From positions 1-18,380 of the forward strand of contig WFSM01000051.1 of NCBI GenBank assembly GCA_015485945.1: a stretch of DNA of 18,380 bases, given 5' to 3'. Positions 6,650 through 14,932 of this stretch are shown here, in pieces (within the stretch, counting starts at the first letter, position 1; every line of letters starts with the position of its first letter). The DNA is from Candidatus Bipolaricaulota bacterium. Its GTDB lineage: Bacteria; Bipolaricaulota; Bipolaricaulia; UBA7950; UBA9294. Position numbers and translations under genes: made by a program. The notes beneath the pieces were generated by a model, which made no database searches, was not told where the DNA came from, and saw only the letters and a program-made list of their open reading frames with translations.

Positions 6650-8035
6650 CTACCTCGCTTTGTAGTACTTTTCGATCTGCTCGTGCTTTAATCGCCCAAG
6701 CTCTTCCACTGGGAGCACCCCGAGTGCCTTCCATCCGAGGTCGAGCGTCTCCGCGATCGTTCGGTTCTCATCGCCTTGGTTGAGGAACTCCTGCTCAAAA
6801 AACTCGCCAAATTTGAGATACTTTTTGTCCACCGCGGACAGTTCCTCTTCGCCGATGATTGAGGCAATGTTCCTGATCTGTTGCACGCGTGCGTAGCTGC
6901 CGTACAGTTGGTTCGCCAAATTGGGGTGGTCCCCACGCGTGTACCCTTCACCAATTCCATCCTTCATCAACCGCGACAGGGACGGCAGCACCGAAATCGG
7001 GGGGTAGATTCCCTGGCGATCGAGCTTGGGATCGAGCACGATCTGGCCCTCGGTGATGTACCCGGTCAAATCCGGCACCGGATGGGTGATATCGTTGTTG
7101 GGCATCGATACAATTGGGATCTGGGTGATCGATCCGTCGGAGCCGATGACGCGGCCGGTGCGTTCGTAGAGCGACGCGAGGTCACTGTACAGATAACCCG
7201 GATACCCTTTGCGCGTCGGGACGTCCCCGCGGGCGGTCGCCACTTCACGCAGCGCCTCGCAGTAGTTGGTCATATCAGTCATTATCACGAGCACGTGTTT
7301 GTTGCGCTCGAACGCGAGATATTCGGCAACGGTGAGGGCGACGCGCGGCGTGATCGTGCGCTCGATTGACGGGTCATCGGCAAGGTTGAGGAACATCACC
7401 ACGTTCTCCAGCGCGCCGGTCTCACGGAACGTCTCCTCGAAGTATGCCGCTTCGTCGTGTTTTACCCCCATCGCGGCAAACACGATCACGAATTCTGACT
7501 CTTCGCCGGGGATCGTCGCTTGCTTCACGATCTGAGCGGCAAGCCGGTTATGCGGCAGCCCGCTTGTCGAGAAGATTGGGAGCTTCTGACCGCGGATGAG
7601 TGTATTCATGCCATCGATCGCTGAGATTCCGGTCTGGATGAAATTTTCCGGATAGACACGGCTTACTGGGTTGATCGCCGCCCCGTTGATGTCACGCTCT
7701 TCGCCCGACAGCGGCAACGGTGCGCCGTCGAGCGGGCGTCCGGTCCCGTCGAACACCCGCCCCAGCATCTCCTCCGACACCTTGATCATCAGCGGCCGTC
7801 CCGCAAACCGCACCTTGGTCTTTGTTGCCGAGATGTCACTTGTCCCTTCGAATACCTGAATCGCCACCGTGTCACCGTCGATGATTAGAACGCGACCGCG
7901 GCGGACTTCACCAAATGAGGTCGTCACTTCGGCAATCTCGCCGTAGCCAACTCCGTTCACCCCGGTGACGAACACCAGCGGCCCGCTGACTTGCTCAACC
8001 CCTAAATACACACGACGTCCGTTCGCCATCATCAT
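6650..8035 (-). CDS. atpB: V/A-type ATPase subunit B (non-catalytic head subunit)
   Basis: A 461-residue non-catalytic, nucleotide-site-regulating subunit of the hexameric V1/A1 head. As expected it lacks a Walker A loop; the corresponding stretch is IFSTSGLPHNRLAAQI. Family segments include VFDGTGRPLDG, INPVSRVYPENFIQTGISAIDGMNTLIRGQKLPIF, FAAMGV, and SYARVQQIRNIASIIGEEELS near the C-terminus, which carries the arginine supplied to the A-subunit site. Three successive ATG codons (8035, 8032, 8029) are possible starts. The first overlaps the atpA stop as ATGA, while the third has the best distance to GAGG. The overlap implies translational coupling with atpA, which would help match A and B amounts. 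Confidence 0.97.
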   Translation of the reverse strand: MMMANGRRVYLGVEQVSGPLVFVTGVNGVGYGEIAEVTTSFGEVRRGRVLIIDGDTVAIQVFEGTSDISATKTKVRFAGRPLMIKVSEEMLGRVFDGTGRPLDGAPLPLSGEERDINGAAINPVSRVYPENFIQTGISAIDGMNTLIRGQKLPIFSTSGLPHNRLAAQIVKQATIPGEESEFVIVFAAMGVKHDEAAYFEETFRETGALENVVMFLNLADDPSIERTITPRVALTVAEYLAFERNKHVLVIMTDMTNYCEALREVATARGDVPTRKGYPGYLYSDLASLYERTGRVIGSDGSITQIPIVSMPNNDITHPVPDLTGYITEGQIVLDPKLDRQGIYPPISVLPSLSRLMKDGIGEGYTRGDHPNLANQLYGSYARVQQIRNIASIIGEEELSAVDKKYLKFGEFFEQEFLNQGDENRTIAETLDLGWKALGVLPVEELGRLKHEQIEKYYKAR

Positions 8036-9849
8036 CGCCTCGCTTGTGCGGTCTGGGCCAACCCCTGGCCGAGCTGGTCGAACTCCGCGTCCATCTCTTC
8101 CTTGATCTTGTCGAGCTCCTCCAATTTGTCGTCCGGGATCTCCTGTTTCATCGTGAGGAGCTTCAGGTTCACCTTCATTTCCTGGATGCGATACACGGGC
8201 AACCCGTGGGAAATCAGCTCCTTCGCCCGGTCGGCATAGTGCATGAGGAGCTCAATCATCTTCACTTCTTTAGCCGGCGTGGAATAGCGGTCGATCGCAT
8301 CCATCGCGTTCTGCTGCAGGAATCCCTCTTTGATCAGCGCCGCTACCTGCAGGATCAACCGCTGATCGCTGGGCAAGGCATCCGGGCCGATGATCTGCAC
8401 GATCTTTTGCAGCTCGTTCTCCCGCGCCAGGATGGACAGCGCCTGTTGGCGCAGGCGGCGCCAGTCAATGTGTTTTTCCTGCTGCCACCAATCAGCCATC
8501 TCTTCAATGTACTCGGAATACGTGTCGATCCACGAGATCGCCGGGAAATGGCGCGCGAACGCGAGCCGCTTGTCCAACGCCCAGAACGTGCGGATGAACC
8601 GTTTCGTGTTCTGAGTCACCGGCTCGGTAAAGTCGCCTCCCGGCGGGGAGACGGCCCCGATGATCGTGATCGAACCGTAGCGATCAGGTCCCACCTTGCC
8701 GTAGCCAGCGCGCTCGTAGAACTCGGCAAGCCGCGCCGGCAAATACGCAGGGAACCCTTCTTCCACTGGCATTTCCTCTAACCGGCCCGCGATTTCGCGT
8801 ACCGCCTCAGCCCACCGTGAAGTGGAATCGGCCATCAATGCCACGTTGTACCCCATGTCGCGGAAGTATTCGGCGATTGTGACCCCGGTGTAAATCGAAC
8901 TTTCACGCGCGGTCACCGGCATATTTGATGTGTTGGCGATGAGAATCGTCCGCTCCATCAGCGGGTGCCCGGAGCGGGGATCCTTCAACTTGGGGAACTC
9001 CTCTAATACATCGGTCATTTCGTTACCGCGTTCACCGCAGCCGATGTAGATGATGAGGTCGGCATCGGACCAACTGGCGAGTTGGTGCTGCAGCACGGTT
9101 TTGCCGGCACCGAACCCCCCGGGCACGGCCGCTGTACCGCCCTTGGCAAGCGGAAACAGGATGTCAATTACCCGTTGCCCGGTGATCAGCGGAACGGATG
9201 GCTTGAGGCGCTCTTTCAGTGAATGTACCCGCCGCACCGGCCAGCGCTGCAGCATGGTGATCGGATGGTCACCGTCGTCGGTTTCAATCACTGCGATCTC
9301 GTCGGTAACGGTGTACTCCCCGGCAGGAGCGATTTTCTTCACCGTGCCCTGAATCCCCGCCGGGACGACGATTCGGTGTTCGAGAAGCGGAGTTTCCGGG
9401 ACCGCACCCAGGATTGTCCCCGGTTCAACTGTGTCGCCGTCCTTGACCGCCGGGGTGAACTTCCACTTGGTCTCCGCATCGATCGTTTCAACATGTACCC
9501 CGCGTCCGATGAACGTGCCCTGCTTCTCGCGAATCAGGTCGAGCGGCCGGGCGATCCCGTCGAACACCTTGCCCACCAATCCGGGGGCAAGTTCGACAGA
9601 GAGCGGCTGACCGGAGCGATAAATCGGCATTCCCGGCTTAATTCCGGTTGTATCCTCATACACCTGGATTGTGGCCACATTGCCATTTAGATTGATGATC
9701 TCTCCTGCCAACCGCTCGTCGGAGACGTACACAAGCTCCATCACGTTCGCCTCGGACATCCCGGCGCCCTTCACCACCGGCCCGTTGATATAGGTCACAG
9801 TCCCGGTCTGCGTGGGAGCGGTTTTCTCAGCTTTGTTGGTTGTCATCAT
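8032..9849 (-). CDS. atpA: V/A-type ATPase subunit A (catalytic head subunit)
   Basis: The 605-residue catalytic subunit. It begins with GTVTYINGPVVKGAGM (16-31), carries the V/A-specific non-homologous bulge region (about 105-200), then the P-loop PGGFGAGKT (243-251) and GCGERGNE with catalytic E273. Further family blocks are MADSTSRWAEA, LPARLAEFYERAG and SPPGGDFTEPV. The P-loop differs from the usual GPFGSGKT at two positions (Pro to Gly, Ser to Ala). No intein is present. The frame is open 47 codons further upstream inside atpE, but that part is not ATPase-like. The ATG pair at 9849/9846 follows AAGGTGGA and gives a family-like N-terminus. It overlaps the atpE end by 23 bases and the atpB start by 4. 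Confidence 0.97.
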   Translation of the reverse strand: MMTTNKAEKTAPTQTGTVTYINGPVVKGAGMSEANVMELVYVSDERLAGEIINLNGNVATIQVYEDTTGIKPGMPIYRSGQPLSVELAPGLVGKVFDGIARPLDLIREKQGTFIGRGVHVETIDAETKWKFTPAVKDGDTVEPGTILGAVPETPLLEHRIVVPAGIQGTVKKIAPAGEYTVTDEIAVIETDDGDHPITMLQRWPVRRVHSLKERLKPSVPLITGQRVIDILFPLAKGGTAAVPGGFGAGKTVLQHQLASWSDADLIIYIGCGERGNEMTDVLEEFPKLKDPRSGHPLMERTILIANTSNMPVTARESSIYTGVTIAEYFRDMGYNVALMADSTSRWAEAVREIAGRLEEMPVEEGFPAYLPARLAEFYERAGYGKVGPDRYGSITIIGAVSPPGGDFTEPVTQNTKRFIRTFWALDKRLAFARHFPAISWIDTYSEYIEEMADWWQQEKHIDWRRLRQQALSILARENELQKIVQIIGPDALPSDQRLILQVAALIKEGFLQQNAMDAIDRYSTPAKEVKMIELLMHYADRAKELISHGLPVYRIQEMKVNLKLLTMKQEIPDDKLEELDKIKEEMDAEFDQLGQGLAQTAQARR

Positions 9850-10507
9850 TATTTCCACCTTGCCTTTCCCTGCGTTCCACCGGCGCGAAGATCTCTCGAT
9901 ACACCACCGCTTCCACCTTGGGGGCAAACTCGCGGATAAGCTGCCCGAGAGAACTGTCGACTTCCATGTGGCGGCTCGGGATTTCCACAATCACTCCGCC
10001 GCGGATGTTATCCGGCGCGAGGGTTACTGTTCCCACTCCCAGTTTTTTCTTGAGCCGCAGCGGCAGATCATCCTTGTACCGGGTGAGATCACGATCGGAC
10101 AGGTGAATCACCACTTCATCCAGGGCCTCCTCGCCGGCAACGGTAGATTGCACAAGGCCGATGAGGACATCCCGGTATTCGCTACCGCCTTTGGCACACA
10201 GGTCCTCGAGACGGTTGCGGACCTCACCAATGATCCGTCCGAGAATCTCCGCCTTCTCGCGCAAAAGCTCTTCCTTTACCCGAAGCTGGGCCTGCGAGAT
10301 AATCTGCCGTCGCAGGCGATTGATCTCATCCAATCCCGCGTGCACCAGCTCTTCCTCGCGCGCTTTTGCATCTTGCTCCGCCTGGGTGATGATCTGCTCC
10401 GCCTGTTTCTGGGCGCGAGCCACAATCTCCGCCGCCCGTCTTTTCGCCTCACCAAGCACGTGTTCGGTAAGGGCAGACAAGTCTCCCATTGGTTTCGTCG
10501 CTGTCAT
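9827..10507 (-). CDS. atpE: V/A-type ATPase subunit E (peripheral stalk)
   Basis: A 226-residue peripheral-stalk subunit that pairs with the H/G subunit to hold the A3B3 head still against rotation. The N-terminal half (about 12-110) is a charged Ala/Glu/Lys/Arg-rich coiled coil (EAKRRAAEIVARAQKQAEQII...). The C-terminal half is the globular domain, with LAPDNIRGGVIVEIPSRHMEVDSSLGQLIREF, a well-known E-subunit signature. The last residues are an unusual Gly/Asn/Asp/Gln tail. It starts at ATG 10507, overlapping the atpF stop as ATGA, and its end overlaps the atpA start by 23 bases. Confidence 0.94.
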   Translation of the reverse strand: MTATKPMGDLSALTEHVLGEAKRRAAEIVARAQKQAEQIITQAEQDAKAREEELVHAGLDEINRLRRQIISQAQLRVKEELLREKAEILGRIIGEVRNRLEDLCAKGGSEYRDVLIGLVQSTVAGEEALDEVVIHLSDRDLTRYKDDLPLRLKKKLGVGTVTLAPDNIRGGVIVEIPSRHMEVDSSLGQLIREFAPKVEAVVYREIFAPVERRERQGGNNDDNQQS

Positions 10508-10818
10508 AGTCTGATTCCGATCGCCCCCGCAATGAATTCCTTAATACTTGTCTTTTCCAGCGGACCAGCCGGGCTAGGGATTTCCACCACAAGCGGGAAA
10601 TCCTTGCGCGACTGAAGCTCATCCACCAGTGCTGCTGCCTGGGCCGCAACCCGGTCCTCAATCAGGATCAATGCCATGTCCGGGTCGGCAAACCGTTCGC
10701 GCAGCACGGTCTCCAGCTCCACGGCATCGTGCGGGGTATACCCGCCGATTCCGAGGAGCGAAAACCCAAGCACTGTCTCCCGACTGCCGATGGCGTAAAT
10801 CCGCTCGCGATTCGACAT
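10504..10818 (-). CDS. atpF: V/A-type ATPase subunit F (rotor-associated)
   Basis: A 104-residue subunit F, the small Rossmann-like protein that sits on the D shaft and modulates activity. Features are IYAIGSRETVLGFSLLGI (7-24), typical of the family start (GD/S-x-x-T-V-x-G-F-x-L-x-G), and MALILIEDRVAA in the middle, followed by PLVVEIPSPAGP. ATG 10818 lies seven bases after the proteolipid K1 stop and has no strong ribosome site, so it may depend on translation of the upstream gene. Its end overlaps atpE by 4 bases. Confidence 0.94.
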   Translation of the reverse strand: MSNRERIYAIGSRETVLGFSLLGIGGYTPHDAVELETVLRERFADPDMALILIEDRVAAQAAALVDELQSRKDFPLVVEIPSPAGPLEKTSIKEFIAGAIGIRL

Positions 10819-10825
10819 AGCTACG

Positions 10826-11206
10826 CTACAAGCGTCCGAAAATCATGACCGAGATAACGATCCCGTAAATCGCGATTCCCTCAGCCAACCCGACATAGAC
10901 CAGGCTCAACCCGAACATGCTCGGTTTTTCAGTAACCGCACCAATCGCCGCTGCTCCCACACCGGACAGCGCGACACCAGCCCCGAGAGAACTGCCGGCG
11001 GTGGCCATTGCCGCTCCGAGCAGTGCCAACCCAACGCCGGTGCTCGTGGTTTTGGTGGGCTGCGCCGTCGTCGTCGCCGGCGTAGTAGTCTGAGCCACCG
11101 CCCACGGATGATACGTCGCCAGCAAAAATCCGAACAGAACGATCCCCGCAAGAAATAGCACTAGATTGAACCCCAACAGCCCGTAGGCAATCTTACGCTT
11201 AGTCAT
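10826..11206 (-). CDS. atpK: V/A-type ATPase proteolipid K1, with ion-carrying glutamate
   Basis: A 126-residue rotor-ring subunit made as a precursor. Residues 1-38 look like a signal peptide (hydrophobic 9-30, then AVAQ), as in the Thermus L subunit precursor. A Thr/Pro-rich linker (40-56) follows, then a two-helix hairpin: helix 1 about 57-91 (GLALLGAAMATAGSSLGAGVALSG) and helix 2 about 97-124 (MFGLSLVYVGLAEGIAIYGIVIS). E109 in GLAEG is the conserved ion-binding carboxylate. Helix 1 lacks the Gln, and the residue after E109 is Gly, so the usual Na+-binding set is absent; protons are the more likely ion, by inference. A strong AAGGAGGT precedes ATG 11206. K2, its diverged paralogue, lies 37 bases upstream in the same operon. 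Confidence 0.95.
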   Translation of the reverse strand: MTKRKIAYGLLGFNLVLFLAGIVLFGFLLATYHPWAVAQTTTPATTTAQPTKTTSTGVGLALLGAAMATAGSSLGAGVALSGVGAAAIGAVTEKPSMFGLSLVYVGLAEGIAIYGIVISVMIFGRL

Positions 11207-11243
11207 TTGCTACCTCCTTCTTAAGTTTTTCAGTACTGTAAGA

Positions 11244-11624
11244 CTACAAGCGGCCTAAGATCATGACCGAGATAACGATTCCGTAAGTCGCGATCCCTCC
11301 CGCCAACCCAACGTAGACCAAAGTTATGCCAAACATGCTCCGTCTCTTCGTTACCGCTCTGATCGCTGCCGATCCGGTCTTGGATAAGGCGACCCCTGAG
11401 CCAAGCGAGCTCCCCGCAGTGGCGAGCGCCGTTCCCAACAGGCCAAGTCCCAGTCCGATGCTCACGCCCGGAACCGATTGAGCAACTGTAGTCTGAGCGG
11501 CGACCCAGGGATGATAGGCTACCATTGTAAATCCGAACAGAGCGATTCCTGCCATTGATAGCACCAAATTAAACCCCAACAGTCCATAAACGACCTTGCG
11601 GATGATAGAACTACGATTGTGCAT
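11244..11624 (-). CDS. V/A-type ATPase proteolipid paralogue K2, glutamate replaced by glycine
   Basis: A 126-residue tandem paralogue of K1. It shares the signal peptide (HPWVAAQTT), the helix-1 core (TAGSSLGSGVALS) and helix 2 (FGITLVYVGLAGGIATYGIVISVMILGRL), so it keeps the complete hairpin. Position 109, the essential carboxylate in K1, is glycine: the codons read GCG GGA GGG where K1 has GCT GAG GGA. Helix 1 also gains K82 and R89, and the loop is more basic (TKRRS). The Thr-rich linker of K1 is shortened. The frame is intact, and the similarity along the whole length argues for a maintained protein rather than a decaying gene. ATG 11624 overlaps the end of atpI by 14 bases, with AGGGGTGA ahead of it. 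It may be a ring subunit without an ion site, an assembly factor, or an early pseudogene. Confidence 0.9.
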   Translation of the reverse strand: MHNRSSIIRKVVYGLLGFNLVLSMAGIALFGFTMVAYHPWVAAQTTVAQSVPGVSIGLGLGLLGTALATAGSSLGSGVALSKTGSAAIRAVTKRRSMFGITLVYVGLAGGIATYGIVISVMILGRL

Positions 11625-13608
11625 TCATCACCCCTTTCTTAAATTTCAGCTTAAGCGGCACGAACGCGGTTCCCTCCGCCTCGAAGAATTTGGAGAAGAA
11701 CTCGTAAAATTCCAACCGCAACGCCTGAATCGCAACCACTCCACCTTCCAAAACAAGGATGAGGAGGTTACCGCCGGCTACCATCAGGATGTAAAAGACG
11801 TTTCCCGCCGGTAATGCACGCAGCATACCACCGATCTGAAAAATCGCAATTGATAATGCCACGTGATTCAACGCGAACGCCGCGACACGGACAAACGATA
11901 TGGTGTTACTCAGGTAAACAATCATTGTCTCGAAGATATCAACGCCAGTGATGAGCAACGTGACGAGGGGACCGCTATTGTCTGCAGCCTGTTTATCATG
12001 CGGTTTGTGACGAGCAGCAAACCGTTTGAGCGGCTGCTCGAGCGGCATCAGCAACAACGGCAGGAACATCAATATCAGGATGGTGACGAACGACACACTC
12101 GTCCCGCGGGCGTTCATGTAAACGGCGATCAATGCACCGAGGAAGAACCACAACCCAAGCGCTCCGAACCGCTCGAACACGAGTTCGACATACCGCCGTT
12201 GGATGAATTTGGTTCCCATATTGATGATTATCCCGAGGACGATTATCACAATCCCGAGAATAATTGAGTAACTGAGTATGCGATTAATCTGATTGATCGG
12301 GTGGAACCACAGCGCGGGAATGATTTTCTCGTACCCAAAGAAGCTACCGTACAGGACCCCGAATACCATCGACGCCATTCCCACCATCAGGAAAATCTTC
12401 CCCGTCCGGCGCCATCCCGACCGCAGTCGCGGCCAGAGTAATAGCCCCGCCCCGCCGAGAAACAACACAAATCCGTGACCGAGATCGCCGAACATCATAC
12501 CGAACATCAGTACGAACGAAATGCTGAACAAAATTGTCGGATCGAACCCACCGTAACGGGGAACGCCGTACAGATGCACCAACCCCTCGAACGGGCGGAA
12601 GAGCGCAGGATTATGCAGTCTGCTCGGCACAGTGTTGCCGTCTTCATCTTTCGTTTTTTCGTACGACATTTCCTCTGTTTCCAGCACCCAGTTCCGTTCG
12701 GTGTCCACCAAAATCCGGAGTCGATGTAACTCCCGTTTGGGCACCCAGCCAGCGGCAACGGCAACGGCTTGCGTCTGCCCCGTTTGTTCATGTGCCGTGA
12801 GCACTGTCGTGTTGATTTTGACAAAGTCGCTCAGCCTGGCACGCTGTTCACCTCGCCATGCCTCGAACTTGGCAAACTCATCATCCAACCGCCGTTTCTG
12901 TTCGAGCAGATCCTCCCGTTTGGCCGCCAGCGCCAGTAGCGCCTGCTGCGGCTCACCGGCTAACTCCTCCGGGAGCTCAAGTGGCCGGAACAGGGCGGAC
13001 TCGAGGATGTCATTAACCCGTTCGCGATCCGGGTTTAAGCACACAACGAGCAACTGAAGCCGATGGCGTTCACTCCGATATGGGAGTAAAGCATGCAGAA
13101 ACTGATGTAAGCTGCGATCCAATTGGTCGAGGTGATCCTCGGGAAGCGTTCCAGCAAGCACGCAAAACCGTCTCAAATGGAGCAACGCTCCAATATCAAC
13201 TTGAAGTGGTTCCAATAACCGCAGATGGGCTTCCTGCACGGTCAATTTATCCAATTCCCGTTCCACTGACCGTTGTGCTTCGCGCAGTCCTTGAAGACGA
13301 GCACGCGCGTCAGTTAACTCAGAGTAAATGTCGTTCACCTGCGCCTCGAGCCGATCAGGGGGAAGAGGAATGACGGTTGAATCGTCCAGCGGCGCTGCCA
13401 TATCAACACCGAGGAAGCTCGCTGCCTCCCGCAGCTTCGCGGACAGCTCACTGAGGTCGATAAACGACAGGTACTGTTCCAACCGCGAAACATGCCGTAA
13501 TTCGGTCGGCTGCAGTTCCCCAAATCGTCCAACCGCGTCCCAGAATCGGGTTACATCCTCACGGGGAAGGAAAAGGTTGACCTTGTACATCTTATCAGTG
13601 ATGAACAT
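11611..13608 (-). CDS. atpI: V/A-type ATPase subunit I (membrane stator, a-subunit homologue)
   Basis: A 665-residue stator subunit that forms the ion half-channels next to the proteolipid ring and anchors the peripheral stalks. Residues about 1-350 form the cytoplasmic arm with long coiled coils (for example TDARARLQGLREAQRSVERE). From about 352 to 650 there are roughly seven to eight membrane segments, beginning with FDPTILFSISFVLMFGMMFGD. The essential channel arginine is R574 in LSNTISFVRVAAFALN. The C-terminal EFFSKFFEAEG is the family's closing signature. ATG 13608 is chosen because GAGGAGGGG lies just upstream and MYKVNLF follows; the frame is open 12 codons earlier. It overlaps atpC by 14 bases and K2 by 14 bases, so it is probably translationally coupled to both. 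Confidence 0.95.
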   Translation of the reverse strand: MFITDKMYKVNLFLPREDVTRFWDAVGRFGELQPTELRHVSRLEQYLSFIDLSELSAKLREAASFLGVDMAAPLDDSTVIPLPPDRLEAQVNDIYSELTDARARLQGLREAQRSVERELDKLTVQEAHLRLLEPLQVDIGALLHLRRFCVLAGTLPEDHLDQLDRSLHQFLHALLPYRSERHRLQLLVVCLNPDRERVNDILESALFRPLELPEELAGEPQQALLALAAKREDLLEQKRRLDDEFAKFEAWRGEQRARLSDFVKINTTVLTAHEQTGQTQAVAVAAGWVPKRELHRLRILVDTERNWVLETEEMSYEKTKDEDGNTVPSRLHNPALFRPFEGLVHLYGVPRYGGFDPTILFSISFVLMFGMMFGDLGHGFVLFLGGAGLLLWPRLRSGWRRTGKIFLMVGMASMVFGVLYGSFFGYEKIIPALWFHPINQINRILSYSIILGIVIIVLGIIINMGTKFIQRRYVELVFERFGALGLWFFLGALIAVYMNARGTSVSFVTILILMFLPLLLMPLEQPLKRFAARHKPHDKQAADNSGPLVTLLITGVDIFETMIVYLSNTISFVRVAAFALNHVALSIAIFQIGGMLRALPAGNVFYILMVAGGNLLILVLEGGVVAIQALRLEFYEFFSKFFEAEGTAFVPLKLKFKKGVMNAQS

Positions 13609-14575
13609 CTGCCCCTCCTCGTTCGCTTCTCCGCGCACGCTCAATTACCTCGATCAACCGAGATAGCTCGCGTTCTTTCATGAAGATATATCCAAGAACT
13701 ACCCCCATACCAAATGGGTACATCACAAATGATTCACGTATTACTTCTGCAATTCTACGATCAAACAACTTCTCGAGTGCAGCCAAGTCGAAGCTATCCA
13801 TGCGCTCCAGTTCACCCGCGAGGCTGGTCCCCAACAGCCGACCCATCCCGTGCCACCCTTCGTTGTCCTCCACGATATGCCGCATCTCGTCCTGCGGAAT
13901 GACAGGGCGAAAATCAGGGAGGATGTTGACAAGCTCAGGGAACGAGCGCCCGTAACTCTTGAGACGAAATGCCCAACTGAAGAGATCTTTTATCACGATG
14001 TACTTTAAAATCCGGCGTGCACTCATCGGACCATTCTGGTACTGCCGGATCAACTGTTGAAGATAGATTGCATCGAGCTCTGATTCGTACGGAAACGCTA
14101 CCCGCTTATCTCCTACCTGGCGATGAACCGCGTCAAGTCGTTGGCGGTACTCTTCCCACGGCAGTTCACGAATCACTGCTTCCAAACCGGGCATCTCCAG
14201 CAAGCGGTGGTAATCGACATCCTCCCACGGGAGGGAAAACAGATGCTTCTTCACTTCATCCGCCGGGACACGGTGAAGCTGGGCGCGGATGACGATCTTA
14301 AGGCTTTCGACACGATAGCGGGCCAGCACATCTAGCAGGAGTGCCCGTTCGTATTCGTACAACGAATGGATCAAATCGGCAATGTCATCCAGAAACGCCT
14401 GGCGCAGGTGGTCGGATGGTCTCTCCCATACCTCACCGAGCGCTTCTGCGTAGCTCGACGTCTGCAGCCGTTGCACTATTACGTCGGGCTCAACACCGAC
14501 AAGCTGATCCAAATCAGCATCATTCACCATCCGCGATAGCTTACCGCGGATCATAGCCAGGAGATAGGCCGACAT
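13595..14575 (-). CDS. atpC: V/A-type ATPase subunit C (central socket, AC39/d-like)
   Basis: A 326-residue subunit C, the funnel-shaped protein that links the D/F shaft to the proteolipid ring. It is all-helical with the family's short N-terminal segment (YLLAMIRGKLSRM), repeated helical bundles with conserved LLDVLARYRVESLKIVIRA, and the C-terminal MYPFGMGVVLGYIFMKERELSRLIEVI, which is characteristic of the AC39 family (G-x-x-x-x-Y-x-x-x-K-x-x-E). ATG 14575 follows the atpH stop by one base and is preceded by AAGGAG. Its position before atpI differs from the common bacterial order, in which it follows subunit E. Confidence 0.93.
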   Translation of the reverse strand: MSAYLLAMIRGKLSRMVNDADLDQLVGVEPDVIVQRLQTSSYAEALGEVWERPSDHLRQAFLDDIADLIHSLYEYERALLLDVLARYRVESLKIVIRAQLHRVPADEVKKHLFSLPWEDVDYHRLLEMPGLEAVIRELPWEEYRQRLDAVHRQVGDKRVAFPYESELDAIYLQQLIRQYQNGPMSARRILKYIVIKDLFSWAFRLKSYGRSFPELVNILPDFRPVIPQDEMRHIVEDNEGWHGMGRLLGTSLAGELERMDSFDLAALEKLFDRRIAEVIRESFVMYPFGMGVVLGYIFMKERELSRLIEVIERARRSERGGADVHH

Positions 14576-14576
14576 C

Positions 14577-14909
14577 TCACTCCTTCGCCAACGCGAGCAG
14601 AGTGGACAGGTTAAGATTGGCGGTGTCGACCACTTGGATGTGCTGTTTTTGATACCGATCCCGAAGTGCAGCGATAAGCTCGTTGTGCTCCCTCTCCAAC
14701 GCAGCCGCCCGCGCCTTGCCTTCTGTCTCTGCCTGTGCCCGCAACTCAGCCAACCGCGCGCGTGCGCGCGCCTCTGCCTGTGCTAACAGCTCATCGCGCT
14801 TCTCACTAGCGGCGGTTACAATTCGCTCTGCTTCCGCACGTGCGTCATTCTCGATTTTCTTCGCTTGATCTTCCGCAGCGAGGATTGCCTTTAAATAATC
14901 TTCTATCAT
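14577..14909 (-). CDS. atpH: V/A-type ATPase subunit H/G (peripheral stalk coil)
   Basis: A 110-residue protein, almost entirely a charged, Ala-rich coiled coil (ILAAEDQAKKIENDARAEAE..., about 8-85). It is the first gene of the ATPase operon, which matches the position of subunit H/G in other V/A-ATPase clusters. It would pair with subunit E in the peripheral stalk. The identification rests on coil character, size and position; such sequences have little specific motif content. ATG 14909 follows GGAGAGA by six bases. The promoter at 14940-14969 leaves a leader of only about 24 bases. Confidence 0.85.
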   Translation of the reverse strand: MIEDYLKAILAAEDQAKKIENDARAEAERIVTAASEKRDELLAQAEARARARLAELRAQAETEGKARAAALEREHNELIAALRDRYQKQHIQVVDTANLNLSTLLALAKE

Positions 14910-14932
14910 TTTTTCTCTCTCCTAAATTCACA

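Noticed and set aside
8032..9849. Intein in the ATPase A subunit, as in yeast and some archaea
   Set aside because: The P-loop region is continuous and the length (605) is normal.
9850..9990. A 47-codon N-terminal extension of atpA
   Set aside because: It lies out of frame within atpE, reads as Arg/Trp/Ser-rich noise, and the ribosome site points to 9849/9846.
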